NCBI GenBank assembly: GCA_963621575.1
Contig: CAVFEH010000006.1
Location: 1 to 64,000, forward strand
Direction of reading: 5' to 3'
Length of the DNA: 64,000 bases
From: UBA1724 sp963621575
Lineage (GTDB): Bacteria > Verrucomicrobiota > Lentisphaeria > Oligosphaerales > Oligosphaeraceae
How positions within the stretch are numbered: the first letter of the stretch is position 1; each line of letters begins with the position of its first letter. This document shows, piece after piece, positions 63,163-64,000 of this stretch. The notes below the pieces were generated by a model. The model was not told where the DNA came from and searched no databases. It saw only the letters and a list, made by a program, of their open reading frames with translations. The position numbers and the translations under genes are program-made.

Positions 63163-64000
63163 CTACTCTTTGGGGAAGACCACGCGGAAACCGTAGACCT
63201 CCAGGAATTCGCAGCCGGCGGAGGCGTAGTCGCAGAGGTATCGGGTGCCCTCGGCGTTGTTGGGGAATGCCATGCGGTAGCAGGTGTTGACACGGTGGTG
63301 TCGGTTCAGTCGGGCGTCTTCGGCCAGGACCACGGCGCCCTTCATGTAGCAGAAGGTGGCGGGGGTGGTGGGGAGGTCGCGCCTGCGCAGGGTGTAGTCG
63401 AAGTGGATGGTGACGACATCGCCGTCTTTCCATTCACGTTCCACGGTGAGGTAGGTGCCGGGGACCGCGTCGTAGGACTGTCCGTTGACGTCCAGGAAGG
63501 CCTTTCCGGGTTCCCGTTGGGGGACGCGGAAGAGGATGGGGAAGGACTTGGGGGCATCCATCTTCAGGGTGATGGTGACGTCTTTTTCGGAGAAGGGCCA
63601 TCCGCCGGCGACCATGTATTTGACGCCCTGGTGGTTGACTTCCATGTCTTCGTAGAGATGGAAGACGATTGCGTTGGTGTCCCTGGTGGCCATGACTCCC
63701 AGGATGGGGGCCAGGGCGAGCCCCTCGGGGCCCTGGACTCTGCAGCAGTCCATTCCGTAGAAGGGCTCGCTGAAGCAGAACAGCATTTGGTCGGCGGTGG
63801 GGATCTTCCAGGCTCCGGCGTAGAGCGGGATGGGGTTGTCTGGGGTGAATCCGGTGCCCGCGAGGGGGGTGGGGTTCCGGTGGAGGAAGTTCGTGCCATC
63901 GAGGGTCATGGACCCCAGGAGGGCATTGTAGAAGGAGAGCTCGCACTGGTCGAAGACCTTTGCGTCGCCGGTGAGCTGGAGGATCCGCTCCAAGTAGTGG
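63163..64000 (-). CDS. GH127 (DUF1680) glycoside hydrolase, 5'-truncated by window end
   Basis: C-terminal part of a beta-L-arabinofuranosidase-family protein; the frame stays open to base 64000, so the N-terminus is missing. Visible are HYLERILQLTGDAKVFDQCE and FSEPFYGMDCCRVQGPEG, where the Cys-Cys and Glu positions recall the GH127 zinc/cysteine site (GH127 uses a Cys nucleophile), then a C-terminal beta-sandwich. Likely acts on arabinose-containing plant glycans or related sugars. Subfamily and export cannot be judged without the N-terminus. Confidence 0.8.
   Translation of the reverse strand, partial: HYLERILQLTGDAKVFDQCELSFYNALLGSMTLDGTNFLHRNPTPLAGTGFTPDNPIPLYAGAWKIPTADQMLFCFSEPFYGMDCCRVQGPEGLALAPILGVMATRDTNAIVFHLYEDMEVNHQGVKYMVAGGWPFSEKDVTITLKMDAPKSFPILFRVPQREPGKAFLDVNGQSYDAVPGTYLTVEREWKDGDVVTIHFDYTLRRRDLPTTPATFCYMKGAVVLAEDARLNRHHRVNTCYRMAFPNNAEGTRYLCDYASAGCEFLEVYGFRVVFPKE

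Overview
The window is a GC-rich chromosomal segment of a Gram-negative bacterium. An outer-membrane lifestyle is suggested by a heptose-7-phosphate kinase (LPS core), a bacterial alpha-2-macroglobulin/PbpC pair and a predicted outer-membrane barrel. The gene set (a ribosomal alpha-operon remnant without rpsD, a separate AsnRS, a NAD-binding Rex repressor, paired SudA/SudB flavoproteins, GHL10, NamZ and GH127 glycosidases, RpoN) fits the PVC group (Lentisphaerota, Kiritimatiellota or Verrucomicrobiota). That placement is an inference and needs a marker-gene tree. I saw no tRNA, rRNA, CRISPR array, insertion sequence or prophage.

Layout. 1-16 kb is all on the minus strand: rplM-rpsI; a degenerate Gfo/Idh-like gene and an M16C peptidase; the chain adk-map-infA-rpmJ-rpsM-rpsK-rpoA-rplQ; the coupled block aspS-nucleotidase-ispG; and hisS. 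16-25 kb is mostly plus strand: an Ask_Ect-like aspartokinase, a GHL10 protein, pheS, a Dus enzyme, a barrel protein and an MFS exporter, with rex on the minus strand. 25-27 kb holds folC, a phasin-like gene and an orphan RelB/DinJ-type antitoxin. 27-39 kb is one long minus-strand run from holA to a DUF3014 gene, including asnS, galE, argH and several unrecognised envelope proteins. 39-46 kb is a nitrogen-assimilation block: sudB-sudA (GltD-like), gdhA, a stand-alone GltB C-terminal fragment and a NifA-like sigma54 activator. 46-63 kb is plus strand: alpha-2-macroglobulin, pbpC, then clpC, an FHA-like membrane protein, hldA, rlmI-like, rpoN, namZ-like and tsaB. A truncated GH127 gene on the minus strand ends the window.

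The most interesting element is a compact sigma54 circuit at 43.6-44.5 kb. The gltB-fragment gene has a perfect -24/-12 promoter, its divergent activator gene has a near-perfect one, and gdhA has a good one. Inverted repeats of the form TTACA-N5-TGTAA lie about 65-80 bp upstream of the predicted starts. Both the activator and sigma54 (rpoN) are encoded in this window. The proposal is that the activator binds these repeats to control gdhA, the fragment gene and itself. A second genome-level signal is a recurrent TAnATTA element, correctly oriented upstream of about ten genes, which is likely the housekeeping -10 box of this organism.
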